NCBI RefSeq assembly: GCF_002939475.1
Contig: NZ_PKFQ01000001.1
Location: forward strand, 2,046,001-2,110,000
Direction: 5' to 3'
DNA: 64,000 bases
From: Streptomyces cinnamoneus
GTDB taxonomy: Bacteria; Actinomycetota; Actinomycetes; Streptomycetales; Streptomycetaceae
Both the position numbers and the translations under genes were made by a program. The stretch's first letter is position 1. Every line of letters begins with the position of its first letter. Below the pieces are notes generated by a model that did no database searches, had not been told where the DNA came from, and saw only the letters and a program-made list of their open reading frames with translations. Shown here piece by piece: positions 1 through 10,044 of this stretch.

Positions 1-217
1 AAGAAAGTGATCACCACTGGGTACGGGGCTTACCGGACGCCCCTGGCGGGGGCGTCGGGGAGGAGGACGAGGCTCCGGCGGGCGCGGGTTCCTCCCGGGC
101 GGCCGGGGCGGCCTGCTGTGACACAACGGGCACATTCCGCCCGGGCCGGGCACCGCCCCCGGCGCGGCCCCCCGGCGCGGGGTGCCCGACGGGCCGGCGC
201 GGACTTCCCCGCGAGCG
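1..217. other. No confident gene; one hairpin
   Basis: No reading frame here has convincing protein character. The open frames on both strands are arginine/proline-rich composition artefacts. A hairpin with 8-bp arms (36-43 and 49-56, loop TGGCG) could terminate the leftward TetR gene that ends at 218, or a gene entering from the left. Confidence 0.5.
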
Positions 218-895
218 TCACGCAGGACCCGGCGCGTTCCCCCGCGACGGGCCCCCGCGCGCGGCCGTGCCCTCCTGCGGCCGTACGCCCTGGAGCACGG
301 TGTCGACGATCTGCTCGGCCAGCCCGTCGGGCAGCTCCCGCCACTCGTGGAGCATGACCCGCGAAAGCATCGGGCTCACGAACAGGTCCGTGAGCAGCTC
401 GGCGTCCAGGCCGGGGCGGATCTCGCCGGTGGCCGCGCCGCGCAGCAGCACGGCGTGGAAGGCCTGGCGGCGGGCCGCGACGACGGTGTCGTGGTACTCG
501 CGCCAGAGCTTCGGCTGCGTCTGCACGTGGGCGATGACGGCCCGCATGACGGCGGACGAGCGCTTGGCCAGCACCCGGCGGCGCAGGAACTCCAGCAGGG
601 CGACGAGGTCGTCGCGCACCGACGCCCCCGCGAGCTCGGGACAGGCGTCGTCCAGGGAGCGCAGCACGTCGAGCAGGAGCGCCTCCTTGTCCGCCCAGCG
701 GCGGTAGACGGTGGCCTTGCCGACGCCCGCCTCGCGGGCTATCCGCTCCATGGACAGCTCGCCCACGGTGACGCCCTCCTCGAGCAGCCGCAGCACGGTC
801 TCGACGACGGTGGTGTCCACGGCGGCGCTGCGCGGCCGGCCGCGCCGCTCCGCGGGCCGCCCGCCGGGGGCGGCCCCGGTCCCGGTGCCGCTCAC
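218..895 (-). CDS. TetR-family transcriptional regulator of the adjacent efflux pump
   Basis: A 225-residue one-component repressor. The N-terminal helix-turn-helix is recognisable in the stretch around [16 protein letters not shown] (about residues 50-65), followed by a helical ligand-binding domain containing the [18 protein letters not shown] segment. The GTG start overlaps the TGA of the upstream MFS gene (GTGA, 892-895), so the two are translationally coupled and the repressor is the second gene of the operon. This suggests autoregulation together with the pump. Its likely operator is the inverted repeat at 2535-2553 in front of the pump. The inducing ligand cannot be deduced. Confidence 0.88.
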   Translation of the reverse strand: MSGTGTGAAPGGRPAERRGRPRSAAVDTTVVETVLRLLEEGVTVGELSMERIAREAGVGKATVYRRWADKEALLLDVLRSLDDACPELAGASVRDDLVALLEFLRRRVLAKRSSAVMRAVIAHVQTQPKLWREYHDTVVAARRQAFHAVLLRGAATGEIRPGLDAELLTDLFVSPMLSRVMLHEWRELPDGLAEQIVDTVLQGVRPQEGTAARGGPSRGNAPGPA

Positions 896-2511
896 TTGCC
901 CGCCCCCGCTGCGGGTTCCCGCTCGGCGCCCGGCCGGGCCGGGCCCGCTCCCTTCGCCGTCGCGCCCCTGCCCGGCAGGAAGAGCCCGACGACCAGGGCG
1001 CCCAGCACGGCCATGCCGGAGGCGCCGAGGACGGTGACGTGCATGGCGTGGACGAAGGCGTCCTGGGCCGGCCCGACGAGGTCCTTGCCCGCCGGTCCGA
1101 GCCGGTCGGCGACGGACAGGGTGGCCTCGATGGACTCGCCCGCGGCGTGCCGGGCCTCGTCGGGCAGGCCGGGGACGGCGTCGATCCTGTCGGAGATGCC
1201 GTCGCGGTAGGTGGTGGAGAGCACGGAGCCGAGCACGGCGACGCCCAGCGCGCCGCCGACCTGCCGGAAGGTGTTGTTCACGGCGGACCCGGAACCGGCC
1301 TTCTCCCGCGGCAGCGACTGCATGATCGAGACGGTGGCGGGCGGCATGATGTGCGCCATCGCGGCGCCCTGGAAGAAGAACAGCACCTCCAGCACCCAGA
1401 TCGGGGTGTCCCGGCCGAGCAGGCCCAGGCCGGCCATGGTGGTGGCGATCAGCAACATGCCGCACGTGCACACGGCGCGGGCGCCGAAGCGCTCGACGAC
1501 GAGCCGGGCGCGGGGCGCGAAGAACATCTGGGAGGCGGCGACCGGCAGCATCAGCATGCCGCTCTGCAGGGGGGTGTAGCCGCGCACGCTCTGGGTGTAG
1601 AAGACGATGAAGAAGGTCACGCCCATGAGCGCGAAGAAGACCAGCGCGATGGAGGTGACGGCCGCGGAGAAGGCGGGGTTGCGGAAGTAGCGCACGTCGA
1701 GCGAGGGGTGGTCGCTGCGCCGCTCGTGCACGACGAACAGGGTCAGCACCAGCAGGCCGCCGCCGACGGTGCCGTAGACCTCGGGGTCGGTGAAGTCGGC
1801 GAGCTGGCCGCCCTTGATGATGCCGTAGACCAGCAGGACGAGGCCGACGACGGAGAGCACCACGCCGAAGGGGTCGAGGCGGCCGGGCCGGGGGTCCCGG
1901 GAGTCGGGGATGAGGATCACCATGGCGGTCACGGCGGTGATCACGACGGGCACGTTGACGAGGAAGACCGAGCCCCACCAGAAGTGCTCCAGCAGGACGC
2001 CGCCGGTGATCGGGCCGATGGCGATCGCGAGCCCGACCGCGCCCGCCCAGATGCCGATGGCCTTGGGCTGCTCGTCGCGCTCGAAGACGTTCATGATGAT
2101 GGCCAGCGTCGTGGGCATCACGAAGGCGCCGCCGAAGCCCATCAGCGCCCGGAAGGTGATCAGTTCGGTGGGCGAGCCGGCCAGGGCGGAGAACACCGAG
2201 CCGACGCCGAAGACGACCATGCCGAAGAGCAGGACCTTCTTGCGGCCCAGCCGGTCGCCCAGCAGGCCGGCGGTGAACAGTATCCCGGCGAAGACGAGCG
2301 TGTAGGAGTTGACCGCCCACTCCAGCTCGCTCTGGGTGGCCCCGAGCCCCCTGGGCGCGGGCGAGGCGATCGTCTTCATCGCCACGTTCAGGATCGAGTT
2401 GTCCAGGACGACGACGAGCAGGCTGAACAGGAGCACGGCCAGGATCGCCCACCGCCTGCGGTGGACAGCCTCGGGAACCTTGCGCGGCGCGACTGTCTCC
2501 TCAGTTGTCAT
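892..2511 (-). CDS. MFS drug-efflux transporter, EmrB/QacA (DHA2) type
   Basis: A 539-residue integral membrane antiporter with about 14 hydrophobic segments, the length expected for the DHA2 family. The loop after TM2 carries [13 protein letters not shown], the MFS motif [10 protein letters not shown] resembles the antiporter motif C in TM5. The start is the ATG at 2511 ([11 protein letters not shown]), close behind the operator-like palindrome at 2535-2553. The gene is followed by its coupled TetR regulator. It probably exports hydrophobic drugs or an endogenous metabolite by proton antiport; the substrate is unknown. Confidence 0.9.
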   Translation of the reverse strand: MTTEETVAPRKVPEAVHRRRWAILAVLLFSLLVVVLDNSILNVAMKTIASPAPRGLGATQSELEWAVNSYTLVFAGILFTAGLLGDRLGRKKVLLFGMVVFGVGSVFSALAGSPTELITFRALMGFGGAFVMPTTLAIIMNVFERDEQPKAIGIWAGAVGLAIAIGPITGGVLLEHFWWGSVFLVNVPVVITAVTAMVILIPDSRDPRPGRLDPFGVVLSVVGLVLLVYGIIKGGQLADFTDPEVYGTVGGGLLVLTLFVVHERRSDHPSLDVRYFRNPAFSAAVTSIALVFFALMGVTFFIVFYTQSVRGYTPLQSGMLMLPVAASQMFFAPRARLVVERFGARAVCTCGMLLIATTMAGLGLLGRDTPIWVLEVLFFFQGAAMAHIMPPATVSIMQSLPREKAGSGSAVNNTFRQVGGALGVAVLGSVLSTTYRDGISDRIDAVPGLPDEARHAAGESIEATLSVADRLGPAGKDLVGPAQDAFVHAMHVTVLGASGMAVLGALVVGLFLPGRGATAKGAGPARPGAEREPAAGAGK

Positions 2512-2534
2512 GAGCCCAGCATAAAGCGATATCG

Positions 2535-2553
2535 ATACGATCCCGTCTCGTAT
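2535..2553. promoter_or_regulatory. Inverted-repeat operator upstream of MFS/TetR operon
   Basis: ATACGA and TCGTAT form perfect 6-bp arms around a 7-bp centre, 24 bp upstream of the MFS start. Size and position fit a TetR-dimer operator overlapping the pump promoter. Binding is inferred. Confidence 0.6.
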
Positions 2554-2730
2554 TGGAAAGAAATTCCCCGGCTGCGGTCCGCCGCCGGGGCTCCGGGGGA
2601 AGGGGTGGCCAGGGGGCACCCCAGGGTTCGGTCCCCTCACTTCCCCGCCCGCGCGGGCCGTGTCAGCATGGAGGTGATCCGGGGACGCCGTCAGGGCGCC
2701 TCGAGACGACAGAACACAGGAGCCATGGCA

Positions 2731-3600
2731 ATGACGCATGCCTTGAAGACGCCCGACAGCGGCCAGAAGAGCAGCAAGGCGCTGTACGGCGGCACGACCT
2801 CCCGCCGCATCACCGTCCGAGACGTCGCCGCCGCCAAGGAGCGCGGCGAGAAGTGGCCCATGCTCACCGCCTACGACGCGATGACCGCCTCCGTCTTCGA
2901 CGAGGCCGGCATCCCCGTGCTGCTCGTGGGCGACTCGATGGGGAACTGTCACCTCGGCTACGAGTCCACGGTGCCGGTCACCATGGACGAGATCGCCGTC
3001 CTCTCGGCCGCGGTCGTCCGCGGCACCAAGCGCGCCCTGGTCGTCGGCGACCTGCCCTTCGGTTCGTACCAGGAGGGCGCGGTCCAGGCCCTGCGCAACG
3101 CCACCCGGCTGGTGAAGGAGGCCGGCGTCGGCGCGGTCAAGCTGGAGGGCGGCGAGCGTTCGGCGCACCAGATCGAGCTGCTGGTCCAGGCCGGCATCCC
3201 GGTCATGGCCCACGTCGGCCTCACCCCCCAGTCCGTCAACGCCTACGGCGGCTACCCGGTGCAGGGCCGGGGCGAGGAGGCGGCCCAGCAGCTGCTCCGC
3301 GACGCCAAGGCCGTTCAGGACGCGGGCGCCTTCGCGGTCGTCCTGGAGCTGGTCCCGGCGGAGCTCGCCGCCGAGGTCACCCGCATCCTGCACATCCCGA
3401 CCGTGGGCATCGGCGCCGGCGCCGAGTGCGACGCCCAGGTGCTGGTGTGGACCGACATGGCGGGCATGACCGCCGGCCGGCTGCCGCGCTTCGTCAAGCA
3501 GTACGCCCGGCTGCGCGAGACCCTCGGCGACGCCGCGAAGGCCTTCGCGGACGAGGTCGTGGGCGGGGCGTACCCGGCGGAGGAGCACTCCTTCCACTAG
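2731..3600 (+). CDS. panB: 3-methyl-2-oxobutanoate hydroxymethyltransferase
   Basis: PanB transfers a hydroxymethyl group from methylenetetrahydrofolate to 2-oxoisovalerate to make ketopantoate, the first committed step of pantothenate and CoA synthesis, in the cytoplasm. The 289-residue protein shows the family landmarks in order: [19 protein letters not shown] (metal-binding Asp), [24 protein letters not shown] and [13 protein letters not shown] 2731 is chosen because AGGAG at 2718-2722 sits 8 nt in front; the in-frame ATG at 2725 is too close to it. It stands alone between divergent and co-directional neighbours, followed by a striking palindrome. Confidence 0.97.
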   Translation: MTHALKTPDSGQKSSKALYGGTTSRRITVRDVAAAKERGEKWPMLTAYDAMTASVFDEAGIPVLLVGDSMGNCHLGYESTVPVTMDEIAVLSAAVVRGTKRALVVGDLPFGSYQEGAVQALRNATRLVKEAGVGAVKLEGGERSAHQIELLVQAGIPVMAHVGLTPQSVNAYGGYPVQGRGEEAAQQLLRDAKAVQDAGAFAVVLELVPAELAAEVTRILHIPTVGIGAGAECDAQVLVWTDMAGMTAGRLPRFVKQYARLRETLGDAAKAFADEVVGGAYPAEEHSFH

Positions 3601-3638
3601 GCCGGACGTCCGGCGCGAACCGCCCGTCGGTGCCGTGT

Positions 3639-3680
3639 CGGTGACCTGTCGGCGTCCCCGGGGACGCCGACAGGTCGCCG
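3639..3680. repeat. 42-bp loopless palindrome between panB and the ABC operon
   Basis: The two 21-nt halves (3639-3659 and 3660-3680) are complementary at all positions except one G-T pair (3642/3677). The inner 32 nt (3644-3675) form a perfect palindrome centred on CCCCGGGG. It lies 38 nt after panB and 49 nt before the ABC ATPase start. It may be a U-less factor-independent terminator for panB or a large protein-binding site; there is no T-tract. Confidence 0.85.
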
Positions 3681-3729
3681 TCGGCCGTCTGTCGGCCCGC
3701 TGTCAGTGCCGTCTGGCACCGTCATCGGC

Positions 3730-4752
3730 ATGACGCGAATCGACATCCCCACAGACGACGGGAACGCCGTCGAGGTCCGGGGGCTGGTCAAGCACTTCGG
3801 CAAGACCAAGGCCCTCGACGGGGTCGACCTGGACGTGCGCGAGGGCACGGTCCTCGGAGTCCTCGGCCCCAACGGCGCGGGCAAGACCACGCTGGTGAGG
3901 TGCCTGTCCACCCTGCTGCGGCCGGACGCGGGCACCGCCGTCGTCGCCGGCTACGACGTGGTGGCCCAGCCCCGGCAGCTGCGCCGGGTGATCGGCCTCA
4001 CCGGGCAGTACGCCTCCGTCGACGAGAAGCTGGCCGGGCGCGAGAACCTCTACATGATCGGCCGGCTGCTGGACCTCTCCCGCAAGGAGGCCTGGCGGCG
4101 TGCGGACGAGATGCTGGAGCGCTTCTCGCTCACCGACGCCGCCAAGCGGCCCGCCGGGCAGTACTCCGGCGGCATGCGCCGCCGGCTCGACCTGGCCGCC
4201 TCCATGATCGGCCGCCCCGCGGTGCTCTATCTGGACGAGCCCACCACGGGCCTCGACCCCCGCACCCGGAACGAGGTCTGGACCGAGGTCCAGCGCATGG
4301 TCGGCGAGGGCAGCACGGTCCTGCTCACCACGCAGTACATGGAGGAGGCCGAGCAGCTGGCCGACGAGCTGACCGTGATCGACCGGGGCCGTGTGATCGC
4401 CCGGGGCCGGGTCGAGGAGCTGAAGGCCAAGGTCGGCGGGCGCACCCTGCAGATCCGTCCGGCGGACCCCGCCGAGCTGGCCCGCATGGTCGGCGCCCTC
4501 GCCCAGGCCGGGCTGGACGGCGTCGCCGGTGCCAGCGCCGACGAGGCGGAGGGCGTGGTCAGGGTCCCGATCGTCAGCGACGAGCAGCTGACCGCCGTGG
4601 TGGGGCTGCTGGGCGAGCGCGGCTTCAAGCTCGCCGGGATCGACACCCACCTGCCCAGCCTCGACGAGGTCTTCCTGGCCGTCACCGGCCAGCCGACCCG
4701 GACGACGGCCACCGCTTCCCGCACCGACGCACTAGAGGAGGTCGCGGCATGA
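3730..4752 (+). CDS. ABC transporter ATP-binding protein, DrrA type
   Basis: A 340-residue cytoplasmic ATPase that would power the permease encoded next. Walker A is GPNGAGKTT (about residue 46). The signature loop YSGGMRRRLDLA is followed by Walker B VLYLDEPTTGLDP and the switch region LLTTQYMEEAEQLAD. The C-terminal extension of about 100 residues is typical of DrrA/daunorubicin-resistance ATPases. ATG 3730 (MTRIDIP) is preferred over the GTG at 3706; neither has a good Shine-Dalgarno sequence. A small hairpin (GTGCC/GGCAC, 3706-3719) lies immediately upstream. The substrate is unknown; drug or lipid export is usual for this family. Confidence 0.92.
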   Translation: MTRIDIPTDDGNAVEVRGLVKHFGKTKALDGVDLDVREGTVLGVLGPNGAGKTTLVRCLSTLLRPDAGTAVVAGYDVVAQPRQLRRVIGLTGQYASVDEKLAGRENLYMIGRLLDLSRKEAWRRADEMLERFSLTDAAKRPAGQYSGGMRRRLDLAASMIGRPAVLYLDEPTTGLDPRTRNEVWTEVQRMVGEGSTVLLTTQYMEEAEQLADELTVIDRGRVIARGRVEELKAKVGGRTLQIRPADPAELARMVGALAQAGLDGVAGASADEAEGVVRVPIVSDEQLTAVVGLLGERGFKLAGIDTHLPSLDEVFLAVTGQPTRTTATASRTDALEEVAA

Positions 4753-5579
4753 GCGCGACGACGACGGCCGCGCCGCCGAAGGCGCGCCCCCGGACCGGCG
4801 AGGGCCGGATCGGGCTGCGGGCCAACCTGCGGCACATCGGCGCCCTCGCGCGCCGCAACGCCCTTCAGATCAAGGCGGACCCGGAGTCGATGTACGACGC
4901 CGTGCTGATGCCGGTGATCTTCATCCTGCTGTTCACCTATGTCTTCGGCGGCTCGATCGTCGGCAAGGGACAGGAGGAGCAGTACGTCAACTACCTGGTG
5001 CCGGGCCTCATGGCGATGATGGGCCTGAACATCTCCATGGCCGTCGGCCAGGGCATCAACGACGACTTCAAGAAGGGGGTGATGGACCGCTTCCGCACCA
5101 TGCCGATAGCCCGGTCCTCCGTCCTCATCGCGAAGATCGTCGTCGAGATCGGCCGGATGCTCGTCGCGACCACGATCCTGCTCGTCATGGGCCTGTGCAT
5201 GGGCCTGCACATCAGCACCTCCGTCTTCCACCTGCTCGGAGCCGTCGCGCTGTCCATGGCCTTCGGCGCCTCGCTGATGTGGATCTTCATCCTGCTGGGG
5301 CTGACCTTGAAGAACGCCCAGGCGGTGCAGGGAATGGCCATGATCGTCCTGATGCCCCTGCAGTTCGGCAGCTCGATCTTCTCCTCGCCCTCGAACATGC
5401 CGGGCTGGCTGGAGACGTTCACCAAGTACAACCCCCTGTCCAACCTGGCCGACGCCGCGCGCAACCTCATCAACGGCGGCCCCGTGGCCCACGCGGTGTG
5501 GATGACGCTGGGCTGGTCGGTGGCCATCACCGTGGTGACCGCGCCGCTGGCCATCGCCAAGTTCCGCAAGAAGACCTGA
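4749..5579 (+). CDS. ABC-2 type transporter permease, DrrB type
   Basis: A 276-residue membrane protein with about six hydrophobic segments (for example VLMPVIFILLFTYVFGG and MLVATTILLVMGLCMGL) and the conserved NPLSNLADAARNLINGG region near the C terminus of ABC-2 permeases. Its ATG overlaps the ATPase stop codon by four bases (ATGA), with GGAGGT just upstream, so the two proteins are coupled and surely form one exporter. The operon converges on the large regulator that ends at 5611. Confidence 0.92.
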   Translation: MSATTTAAPPKARPRTGEGRIGLRANLRHIGALARRNALQIKADPESMYDAVLMPVIFILLFTYVFGGSIVGKGQEEQYVNYLVPGLMAMMGLNISMAVGQGINDDFKKGVMDRFRTMPIARSSVLIAKIVVEIGRMLVATTILLVMGLCMGLHISTSVFHLLGAVALSMAFGASLMWIFILLGLTLKNAQAVQGMAMIVLMPLQFGSSIFSSPSNMPGWLETFTKYNPLSNLADAARNLINGGPVAHAVWMTLGWSVAITVVTAPLAIAKFRKKT

Positions 5580-5610
5580 CGGGCCGGCTCCGGCCGGCCC
5601 CGGCCTCGCG

Positions 5611-8600
5611 TCAGACGAGGGCGCTCGCCTCCACGAGGGAGAGGCGGGCGCCCTCGGCGCACGCCTGCTCGAAGTCCCCCCGGCCGAGCAGCGCCCGGGC
5701 CCGGGTCTCCGCCTGCTCGCGGACCTCCCGCTCCAGAGTGCTGGCGTGGAAGCCGGCCGGGCGCAGCGCCGCGTAGGCGCCGAGCAGCACGGCGGCGGTC
5801 CGCGCGTGCTCCGCGCCCCGCCCGTCCCCGGCTCCGTCGCAGCTCAGCACGGCGTAGGCATGGGCGCCCTGGAGCAGCTGGGCCGCCACCATCTGCGGCG
5901 CCACCATCAGGGAGACGGGGTGCCGGCCCATTTCCAGGGCGACGCGGATCTTCGGCAGGGCCTCCTGCGGCCGCCCCTCCAGGACGTCCACCCAGGCGCC
6001 GAGCCCGTTCATCAAGCCGTCGAAGAGGGCGATGGCCCGGCCCGCGAAGTCGTCGAGGAGCCCCTCGAAGATCTCTCTCGCCTGACGGAGGTCGCCGGAC
6101 CGGCCCAGGCAGACGCCGAGTTGGAGGCGGGGGAAGATGGCGGCGTCGGGGGGCAGCCGTTCGGCGTCGGCGAGCGCCTCGCGGAGCATGCGCTCGGCCT
6201 CGGCAAGGTCGATCTCCCCGCTCTCCTGGAGCACCTCGACCAGGCGGGACCGCAGCAACGGCACCTGGCCGTTGGAGCCCAGCTCGCGGACCCGTTCGAT
6301 GGCCTCCCGGTAGTCCTCGGCGGCGCTGGCGAACTGCCCCCGCTTCTCCCGTGCCTCGGCACGGCCGGAGAGCGCCTCGGCCACACCCCACGAGTCGCCG
6401 AGCCGGCGGAAGATCTCCAGGCTCTCGTCGGCGTCCAGGATCCCCTGGTCCGCCCGGTCCAGACTGTCGTTGAGCAGCTTGGCGCGCAGCTGGAGCGCGT
6501 TGGCCAGCTCCCAGGTGTAGCCGAGCCGGCGGCAGCGCTCCACGGCCATGTCGACGGCCCTGTGCAGCTCGTCGAGGGCGGCCGTCAGCATACGCGCGTA
6601 GAACCACATCATTCCGGGGACCCGGCAGTTCTGCGGCTGCCCGTCCCCGTAGGCGGTGACGATGCCGTGCAGCATGCGCTGCATCTCGGGGCTCTCGACC
6701 ATCCGCATGTCGGACTCCAGGTGGGAGAGCATCACCAGGCGCACCTGGCGCCGTGCCTCCTCCAGGACCTCCGGGGTCATCGGCGGGGGCGTGTCCGTGC
6801 ACGCGCCGAGCAGCGGCGGGGCCGGGACGACGGGCTCCGCGAAGGGGTCGGGGCCGAGCGCCGCGGCGGCCTTCGACCAGGCCCGGCCGTCGGGCACGTG
6901 GTCGCGCAGCTGCCAGAACCAGTTCAGCGACAGCACCAGGCACAGGACCTCCTGCTCGTCGCCGGCCGCGACGGCGCGGCGCAGGGCGGAGCGGAGGTTG
7001 TCGTGCTCCAGCTCCAGCCGGTCCAGCCACACGCGCTGCTCGGGGCCGCGCAGCAGCGGATCGGCGGTACGGGCCAGTTCCCGGTAGGCCACCAGGTGGC
7101 GGCGTTCGACCGCGGCCCGCTCGCCGGCGGCGTCCAGCTGTTCCCCGGCGTACTCGCCGACGGTCTCCAGCAGGCGGTAGCGCATCTGCCCGTCGCCGGC
7201 GGGGGCGGCGACCACGAGCGACTTGTCGACCAGGGAGCCGAGCAGCGCGGCGACGTCCCACGACCCGACGTCGCCGGCCCCGTCCGCTCCGTCCGCGCAG
7301 ACGTCCTCGGCGGCGGCCAGGTCGCAGCCGCCGGAGAAGACGGACAGCCGGCGCAGGACGGCGCGTTCGGACGCGTCGAGCAGGTCCCACGACCAGTCGA
7401 CGACCGCCCGCAGGGTCTGCTGGCGCGGCAGGACGGTGCGGCTGCCGGAGGTCAGCAGCCGGAAGCGGTCGTCGAGGCGGTCGGCGAGGCCCCGCGGCGT
7501 GAGCAGCCGCAGGCGGGCCGCGGCCAGCTCGATGGCCAGCGGCAGGCCGTCCAGCCGGCGGCAGATCTCGGCGCAGGCTTCGGGGTCGTCGTCCACGCGG
7601 AAGCCGGGCCGGGCGGCCGCGCCCCGGTCGGCGAGCAGACGCAGCGCGACGGGGTCGGGCAGCGGCTCCACGGGACGCACCAACTCGCCGGGCACCGCGA
7701 GCGGTTCACGGCTCGTGGCGAGCACGGTGACGCCGGGGCAGCCCGCCAGGAGCGTCTCGGCCAGGCGGGCGGCGGCGTCGATCACGTGCTCGCAGTTGTC
7801 GAGGACGAGCAGCATGCGGCGCGGTGCGCAGTGCTCGGCCAGGCGTGTCAGCGGGTCGGCGCCGGCGACGTCGCCCGCCGCGCGCAGCCCTTCCGCGGCG
7901 GTCGCCCGCACGACGGTCTCGCGCGCGCCCAGGGCGGTGAGTACGGCCTCGGGCACGTTCTGGGGGTCGTCGACGGGGGCGAGCTCGGCGAGCCACACGC
8001 CGTCCGGCCAGTGCCCCCCGGCCGTCGCCGCGCTCTCCGCGGCCTCCTGCGACAGCCGCGTCTTGCCGGCGCCGCCGGGGCCGAGCAGCGTCACGAGCCG
8101 GTGCCCCGCGAGGTCGGCGCGGATGCGCGCGAGGTCGTCCTCGCGCCCCACGAAGGAGGTGAGCCGGGCCCGGAGGTTGCCGCGCGGCGGGGCGGCAGCC
8201 GGCGCCGCCGAGGAGGCGGGGGCCTGGGCGGCGGCCGTGTCCGCGCCGCCCGCCCGGGCGGCGGTCGGTCCCGCCGCGGGCTCCGCGCCGGTGTCCCGCG
8301 GCGCGTCCGCGCCGGGCCGCGGGGCGGACGGTGCCGCGGTGTCCCTTCCGGGGCCGGCCGGGGCGCCCGCCGGCTCCGGGTTGAGCAGTTCCGCGTGGAG
8401 GGCCCGCAGTTCCGGTCCCGGCTCGGTGCCGAGGCGGCCGGCTATCACCGCGCGGACCCGCCCGTACGCGGCGAGCGCCTCGGCCGGGCGGCCCGAGTCG
8501 CGCAGGGCCCGCAGGTGCAGGGCCTGGAGGGGCTCGTCGAGGGGGTGGGCCTCGCTGAGCTCGGCCAGTTCGGGGAGGGAGCGGGCGGCCTGGCCGAGGG

Positions 8601-9093
8601 CCACGGAGGCGGCCAGCCGGGCGCGGCGGGCGGCGAGGTGGCGGGCCTCGTGGCGGACGGCGTGGAAGGCCCCGCCGGGGAGGTCCGCCAGCGGGCGGCC
8701 GCGCCAGAGGGCGAGCGCGTCGTCGAGGAGGACGGCGGCCTTCTCCGCGTCACCGTCGGCGAGCGCCCGTTCGCCCTCGCCCGCGAGCCGTTCGAAACGG
8801 TGGAGGTCGACGTCGTCCGGCTCGGCGCACAGCCGGTAGCCGCCCGCCTCGGAGGCCACCGTCTCATGGCCGAGGGCCCGCCGCAGCCGGCCGACCAGCG
8901 CCTGCAGCGCGCCCGTCGCGTCGGCGGGCGGCTCGCCGTCCCATACGTCGTCGATCAGCGCGTCCGCGCCGCGGACCCGCCCGGGGTGCAGGGCGAGCGC
9001 CGCCAGCAGCGCGCGCAGCCGGACCCCGCCGACAGCCAAGGGCGAGCCGTCGTCGGAGAATGCCTGGGTGGTGCCGAGGATGCCGTAGCGCAC
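5611..9093 (-). CDS. AfsR/SARP-family regulator with BTAD, NTPase and C-terminal repeats
   Basis: A 1160-residue regulator of the large AfsR type. Domains in order are an OmpR-like winged helix (residues about 1-95, VRYGILGTTQAF start), a bacterial transcriptional activator domain (about 100-240), and an Ala/Pro/Gly-rich linker. An NB-ARC-like NTPase follows, with Walker A GPGGAGKT (about residue 337) and a LLVLDNCEHV Walker B, then winged helix and TPR-like helical repeats to the end. Such proteins activate secondary-metabolite or developmental genes. GTG 9093 is chosen because GGGGAG precedes it and the winged-helix domain begins directly; the frame upstream has no domain. No biosynthetic cluster is visible beside it, so the target is unknown. 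Confidence 0.9.
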   Translation of the reverse strand: MRYGILGTTQAFSDDGSPLAVGGVRLRALLAALALHPGRVRGADALIDDVWDGEPPADATGALQALVGRLRRALGHETVASEAGGYRLCAEPDDVDLHRFERLAGEGERALADGDAEKAAVLLDDALALWRGRPLADLPGGAFHAVRHEARHLAARRARLAASVALGQAARSLPELAELSEAHPLDEPLQALHLRALRDSGRPAEALAAYGRVRAVIAGRLGTEPGPELRALHAELLNPEPAGAPAGPGRDTAAPSAPRPGADAPRDTGAEPAAGPTAARAGGADTAAAQAPASSAAPAAAPPRGNLRARLTSFVGREDDLARIRADLAGHRLVTLLGPGGAGKTRLSQEAAESAATAGGHWPDGVWLAELAPVDDPQNVPEAVLTALGARETVVRATAAEGLRAAGDVAGADPLTRLAEHCAPRRMLLVLDNCEHVIDAAARLAETLLAGCPGVTVLATSREPLAVPGELVRPVEPLPDPVALRLLADRGAAARPGFRVDDDPEACAEICRRLDGLPLAIELAAARLRLLTPRGLADRLDDRFRLLTSGSRTVLPRQQTLRAVVDWSWDLLDASERAVLRRLSVFSGGCDLAAAEDVCADGADGAGDVGSWDVAALLGSLVDKSLVVAAPAGDGQMRYRLLETVGEYAGEQLDAAGERAAVERRHLVAYRELARTADPLLRGPEQRVWLDRLELEHDNLRSALRRAVAAGDEQEVLCLVLSLNWFWQLRDHVPDGRAWSKAAAALGPDPFAEPVVPAPPLLGACTDTPPPMTPEVLEEARRQVRLVMLSHLESDMRMVESPEMQRMLHGIVTAYGDGQPQNCRVPGMMWFYARMLTAALDELHRAVDMAVERCRRLGYTWELANALQLRAKLLNDSLDRADQGILDADESLEIFRRLGDSWGVAEALSGRAEAREKRGQFASAAEDYREAIERVRELGSNGQVPLLRSRLVEVLQESGEIDLAEAERMLREALADAERLPPDAAIFPRLQLGVCLGRSGDLRQAREIFEGLLDDFAGRAIALFDGLMNGLGAWVDVLEGRPQEALPKIRVALEMGRHPVSLMVAPQMVAAQLLQGAHAYAVLSCDGAGDGRGAEHARTAAVLLGAYAALRPAGFHASTLEREVREQAETRARALLGRGDFEQACAEGARLSLVEASALV

Positions 9094-9234
9094 GGGCCCA
9101 TTCTCCCCCGGCCCGGACCCGGCCCCGCTACCTCCCGCCGCGAGGCCGGTGCGCCGACGAAGTACCGTCGCCCGGTACGTTCGTACGCCCGGGATCGTCC
9201 CGGCAGCCCCGTAGACACCCAGGAGCACTCAGAA

Positions 9235-10044
9235 ATGGCATCCACCGCGACCCGTGGCGAACGGCGCGTGAGCCCCGTCTTCCTCGCCCTCGTCGCCATC
9301 ATGGCGGTCTCCCTGTGGGCGGTGTGGACCGGCTTCTCGGCGAGCCCCGGCTTCGCCGTGTTCCTGTTCATCCTCTCGGGCTGGATCGTGTCGCTGTGCC
9401 TGCACGAGTACTCCCACGCCCGCACCGCCCTGCACGGCGGTGACATATCCGTCGGGGCCAAGGGCTATCTGACCCTCAACCCCCTCCTCTACACCCACGC
9501 CGTACTCAGCATCGTGCTGCCGGTGGTCTTCGTCGTCATGGGCGGCATCGGCCTGCCGGGCGGCGCGGTCTTCATCGAGCAGCACCGCATCCGCAGCCGC
9601 TGGAAGCAGAGCCTGGTCTCGGCGGCCGGCCCGCTGATGGACGCCGTCTTCGCCCTCGCCGTCGGCCTCCCCTTCCTGCTGGGGGCGCTGGACGGGGCAC
9701 CGGACAACGTCCGCTACGCCCTCGCCTTCATGATCCAGCTGCACGTGACCGCGGTGATCCTCAACTTCCTGCCCGTGCCGGGCCTGGACGGCTTCGGCGT
9801 CATCCAGCCCTGGCTGTCGTACAAGGTGCGGCGCCAGGTGGAGCCGTTCGCGCCGTTCGGCCTGCTGGCGGTCTTCGGCTTCCTGTGGATCCCCGAGGTC
9901 AACCACGCCTTCTTCGACATGATCGACGCGGTGCTGCGGACCCTCGGCGTGACGGAGTGGGACACCTACTGGGGCCAGGAGCTGTTCCGCTTCTGGCAGG
10001 GCACGCCCGAGATACCGCCGCTGCACACGGTCGACTTCGGCTAG
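9235..10044 (+). CDS. Site-2 protease family (M50) membrane metalloprotease
   Basis: A 269-residue polytopic membrane protein. The zinc-binding HExxH motif appears as CLHEYSHAR in the second hydrophobic segment. The second M50 motif, NFLPVPGLDGF, provides the third ligand Asp. SAAGPLMDAVFALAV matches the conserved intramembrane segment. Proteins of this short, PDZ-less subgroup cleave substrates within the membrane; the substrate here is unknown. AGGAG (9221-9225) lies 9 nt before the ATG. It converges with, and overlaps by four bases, the small membrane protein on the other strand. Confidence 0.88.
   Translation: MASTATRGERRVSPVFLALVAIMAVSLWAVWTGFSASPGFAVFLFILSGWIVSLCLHEYSHARTALHGGDISVGAKGYLTLNPLLYTHAVLSIVLPVVFVVMGGIGLPGGAVFIEQHRIRSRWKQSLVSAAGPLMDAVFALAVGLPFLLGALDGAPDNVRYALAFMIQLHVTAVILNFLPVPGLDGFGVIQPWLSYKVRRQVEPFAPFGLLAVFGFLWIPEVNHAFFDMIDAVLRTLGVTEWDTYWGQELFRFWQGTPEIPPLHTVDFG

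Noticed and set aside
1039..2500. Long open frame antisense to the MFS pump, continuous with panB
   Set aside because: It is a GC-bias artefact: Gly/Asp/His/Arg-rich with no domain, opposite a clear transporter.
5746..9230. Very long open frame antisense to the AfsR-like regulator
   Set aside because: Low-complexity composition; the real coding strand has clear domains and normal third-position GC.
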